Shown: positions 62,279 through 64,000 of the stretch, piece after piece
How positions within the stretch are numbered: position 1 is the stretch's first letter
Layout: each line of letters starts with the position of its first letter
Source: Mycetocola_A sp015752285
Lineage (GTDB): Bacteria > Actinomycetota > Actinomycetes > Actinomycetales > Microbacteriaceae
Direction of reading: 5' to 3'
Length of the DNA stretch: 64,000 nucleotides
Assembly: GCF_015752285.1 (NCBI RefSeq)
Contig: NZ_JADOUY010000005.1
Location: 62,001 to 126,000, forward strand
Program-made: the position numbers and the translations under genes
Notes under the pieces: model-generated
What the model was told of the DNA's origin: nothing
The model's database searches: none
The model's input: only the letters and a program-made list of their open reading frames with translations

Positions 62279-62926
62279 CTACAAGCTCCCGCCCCGGTTC
62301 CACAGTGAGGTCCACTCGAAACCCAGTTGCCGCACCAGCGACCGGAGGGTCGGTAGCGACAGCCCGACGACCGTCGACGGGTCGCCGGAGATGTGCTCGA
62401 TGAAGGGGGCGCCGAGGCTGTCGATGGTGAAGGCGCCTGCGACGTGCAACGGTTCGCCCGTGGCGATGTACGCGTCGAGTTCTGCATCTGTGATGTCTGC
62501 CGCGAACGTGACATCCGCCCACGCGACGGCGCCGACGGCACCTCCGACGCTGCCGTCCGATCGGTGCTCGATCAACCAGTGCCCGGAATACAGCCTCCCG
62601 GTCGTGCCGCGCTGCTGGCGCCAGCGCTCGAGCGCGGCCTCCGGCGTGTGCGGTTTGCCGTAGATGACACCGTCGACCACGAAGACCGAGTCACCCCCGA
62701 GAACCAGCCCGCTCCCACCGGCAAGATCGCGCCATACCGATTCGGCCTTCGCCTGGGCAAGGAGTGCGACGGTCGCTTCGGGGTCGAGTGACGAACCCGC
62801 GGCGGTTTCCGCAGCAGCGACCGCCGCGTCCTCGTCGACGTGAGATGGAACGACGACCGGTTCGATGCCGCTCTGCCTCAGCAGCATCAGTCGGGCGGGG
62901 GAGGTGGAGGCGAGATACAACTGCAT
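62279..62926 (-). CDS. maf: Maf-like nucleotide pyrophosphatase
   Basis: House-cleaning nucleoside-triphosphate pyrophosphatase, 215 residues. The N-terminus LYLASTSPARLMLLRQSGI and the central VLGGDSVFVVDGVIYGKP (catalytic Asp) and AGAFTIDSLGAPFIEHISGD are family signatures. ATG 62926 is used because the residues before it are unrelated. The gene is 79 bp upstream of accA3, on the same strand. Confidence 0.92.
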   Translation of the reverse strand: MQLYLASTSPARLMLLRQSGIEPVVVPSHVDEDAAVAAAETAAGSSLDPEATVALLAQAKAESVWRDLAGGSGLVLGGDSVFVVDGVIYGKPHTPEAALERWRQQRGTTGRLYSGHWLIEHRSDGSVGGAVGAVAWADVTFAADITDAELDAYIATGEPLHVAGAFTIDSLGAPFIEHISGDPSTVVGLSLPTLRSLVRQLGFEWTSLWNRGGSL

Positions 62927-63000
62927 GTCGTCAGTTCCTTCCGTGGCCGATTCGCGATGACCGCGCGCGATGCGCCGGTGATCCGTGGGACGATTCAAGG

Positions 63001-64000
63001 GTGAATGCACAATCGAACACCCAGGACGACGTCGAGCTCGAGATTACCAACGTAGCCCACGGCGGTGTCTTCGTTTCCCGGCTCGACGGACGCGTGGTCT
63101 TCGTCGCAGATGGGATCCCCGGCGAGCGTGTCCGTGCGCGCATCAGCCAGGCGTCGAAGAAGAGCTTCTGGCGTGCAGAGACCGTGGAGGTCCTCGAGGC
63201 GTCACCGCACCGGCAGTCGCACGTCTGGGCGTCAGCCGCGATCGACGTCTCGCCGGCCGACCGCGCCGGAGGGGCCGAGTTCGGCCACATCGAGCTCGGC
63301 CACCAGCGAGAACTCAAGCGCCAGGTCCTGACCGACGCGCTGCAGCGCTTCGGCGGGGTCGAGAGCGACGTGCAGGTCGAAGCCGCGCCAGGCGACGACG
63401 AGCGCGACGGACTTGCCTGGCGCACCCGGGTGAGCCTCCACGTCGACGAAGACGGCAACGTCGGACCGTACGCCGCACGCAGCCACCGGGTGATCCGGGT
63501 GGGCGACCTTCCGCTGGCGACAGACGAAGTGGCATCCGCCGCACCGCTCGACCAGTTGTTCCGTGGCGCGGAGTCCGTCGATATCGTTGCGCCCAGCAGC
63601 ACCGACAGCGCCAGGATCGTCGTACGCGAGCCCATCAAGAAGGGCGTGAGCCCGGCGAACCGTCGTGAACAGAGAATCATCGAACGCGTCGGTGACCGTG
63701 ACTTCTTCCTCGATGAGGGCGGATTCTGGCAGGTGCACCGGGCAGCGGCCGAACTGCTGACCGACCTCGTGCAGTCCACCGTCGACGAAGCGCTCTTCGA
63801 CCCTCGCGCCGCCAACCTCGACCTCTACGGGGGCGTTGGCCTGCTCGCCGCGGCGATCGGGGACAAGTTCGGCAGCACCACCAGGATCACCAGCGTGGAA
63901 TCGTCTGCGCGGGCCACGGACCACGCTGCGGAGAACCTCTCGGACTGGGTCGGCGCGCAGAGCATCACCGCCCGCGTCGACGCCTACCTGCGTGGCCTCG
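63001..64000 (+). CDS. TRAM-domain class I SAM-dependent RNA methyltransferase, 3' end outside window
   Basis: GTG 63001 opens a frame that stays open through position 64000, giving at least 333 residues. The first 60 residues are a TRAM domain (ELEITNVAHGGVFVSRLDGR, ADGIPGERVRARI). The segment DRAGGAEFGHIELGHQRELK follows. The SAM-binding start is LDLYGGVGLLAAAIGD, and the visible part ends about 40 residues later. The product resembles TrmA/RlmD uridine methyltransferases, but the visible part has no cysteine at all, so the 4Fe-4S ligands of RlmD are absent, as in some actinobacterial members. It is divergent from maf. Confidence 0.85.
   Translation, partial: MNAQSNTQDDVELEITNVAHGGVFVSRLDGRVVFVADGIPGERVRARISQASKKSFWRAETVEVLEASPHRQSHVWASAAIDVSPADRAGGAEFGHIELGHQRELKRQVLTDALQRFGGVESDVQVEAAPGDDERDGLAWRTRVSLHVDEDGNVGPYAARSHRVIRVGDLPLATDEVASAAPLDQLFRGAESVDIVAPSSTDSARIVVREPIKKGVSPANRREQRIIERVGDRDFFLDEGGFWQVHRAAAELLTDLVQSTVDEALFDPRAANLDLYGGVGLLAAAIGDKFGSTTRITSVESSARATDHAAENLSDWVGAQSITARVDAYLRGL

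Overview
The window is high-G+C actinobacterial DNA, most likely from a Microbacteriaceae-type member of the Micrococcales. The evidence is the rib operon behind an FMN riboswitch, an LpdA-type flavoprotein without a redox Cys pair, a kinase/FN3/MoxR/DUF58/transglutaminase-like cluster, an AccA3-type biotin carboxylase, and frequent GTG/TTG starts with 4-bp stop/start overlaps. No rRNA, tRNA, CRISPR array or phage was seen.

Layout: 1-7445 is an alpha-mannan/alpha-mannoside locus (GH76 mannanase cut by the window edge, ABC sugar importer, GH38 alpha-mannosidase). 7446-9066 holds a nuclease-like gene (AbiEi-like N-terminus, DUF559/Vsr-like C-terminus) with a copy of palindrome family A on each side, plus tandem repeats. 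9067-10422 is an MHS-family transporter. 10575-14053 is ribD-ribE-ribBA-ribH behind an FMN riboswitch. 14388-19715 is a SorC-type regulator divergent from glpD-glpF-glpK. 19960-23780 holds HAD, GNAT, HNH, trpS and exonuclease III genes. 23922-37139 is an FHA / Ser-Thr kinase / giant Ig-FN3 protein / MoxR / DUF58 / transglutaminase-like cluster resembling the PFNA cluster of bifidobacteria. 37168-38802 is ptsI and 38920-42396 is sdhCDAB. manC and a 5'-3' exonuclease follow. 44916-58597 is a nucleoside uptake and salvage region (BMP lipoprotein, ABC importer, cdd, deoA, nucleoside hydrolase, add, pnp, phosphohexomutase, orphan PTS IIA/IIB). A second nuclease-like gene lies inside it, flanked by palindrome family B. 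58769-64000 carries lpdA, an acyl-CoA carboxylase alpha subunit, maf and a TRAM-domain RNA methyltransferase cut by the window end.

The most unusual signal is between the ordinary genes. Three sequence-unrelated families of long intergenic palindromes (A, B, C) sit mostly at gene 3' ends. Two are found on both sides of a nuclease-like gene, and both such genes are 293 codons long with the starts chosen here. In two family A copies the terminal arm is repeated four times with an exact 19-bp period. This resembles the arrangement of a REP/RAYT unit, but with a PD-(D/E)XK-like protein in place of a Y1 transposase; that is inference. Two further points are that the transglutaminase-like protein has lost two of its three catalytic residues, and that the word GGATGCC/GGCATCC is very frequent throughout the window.
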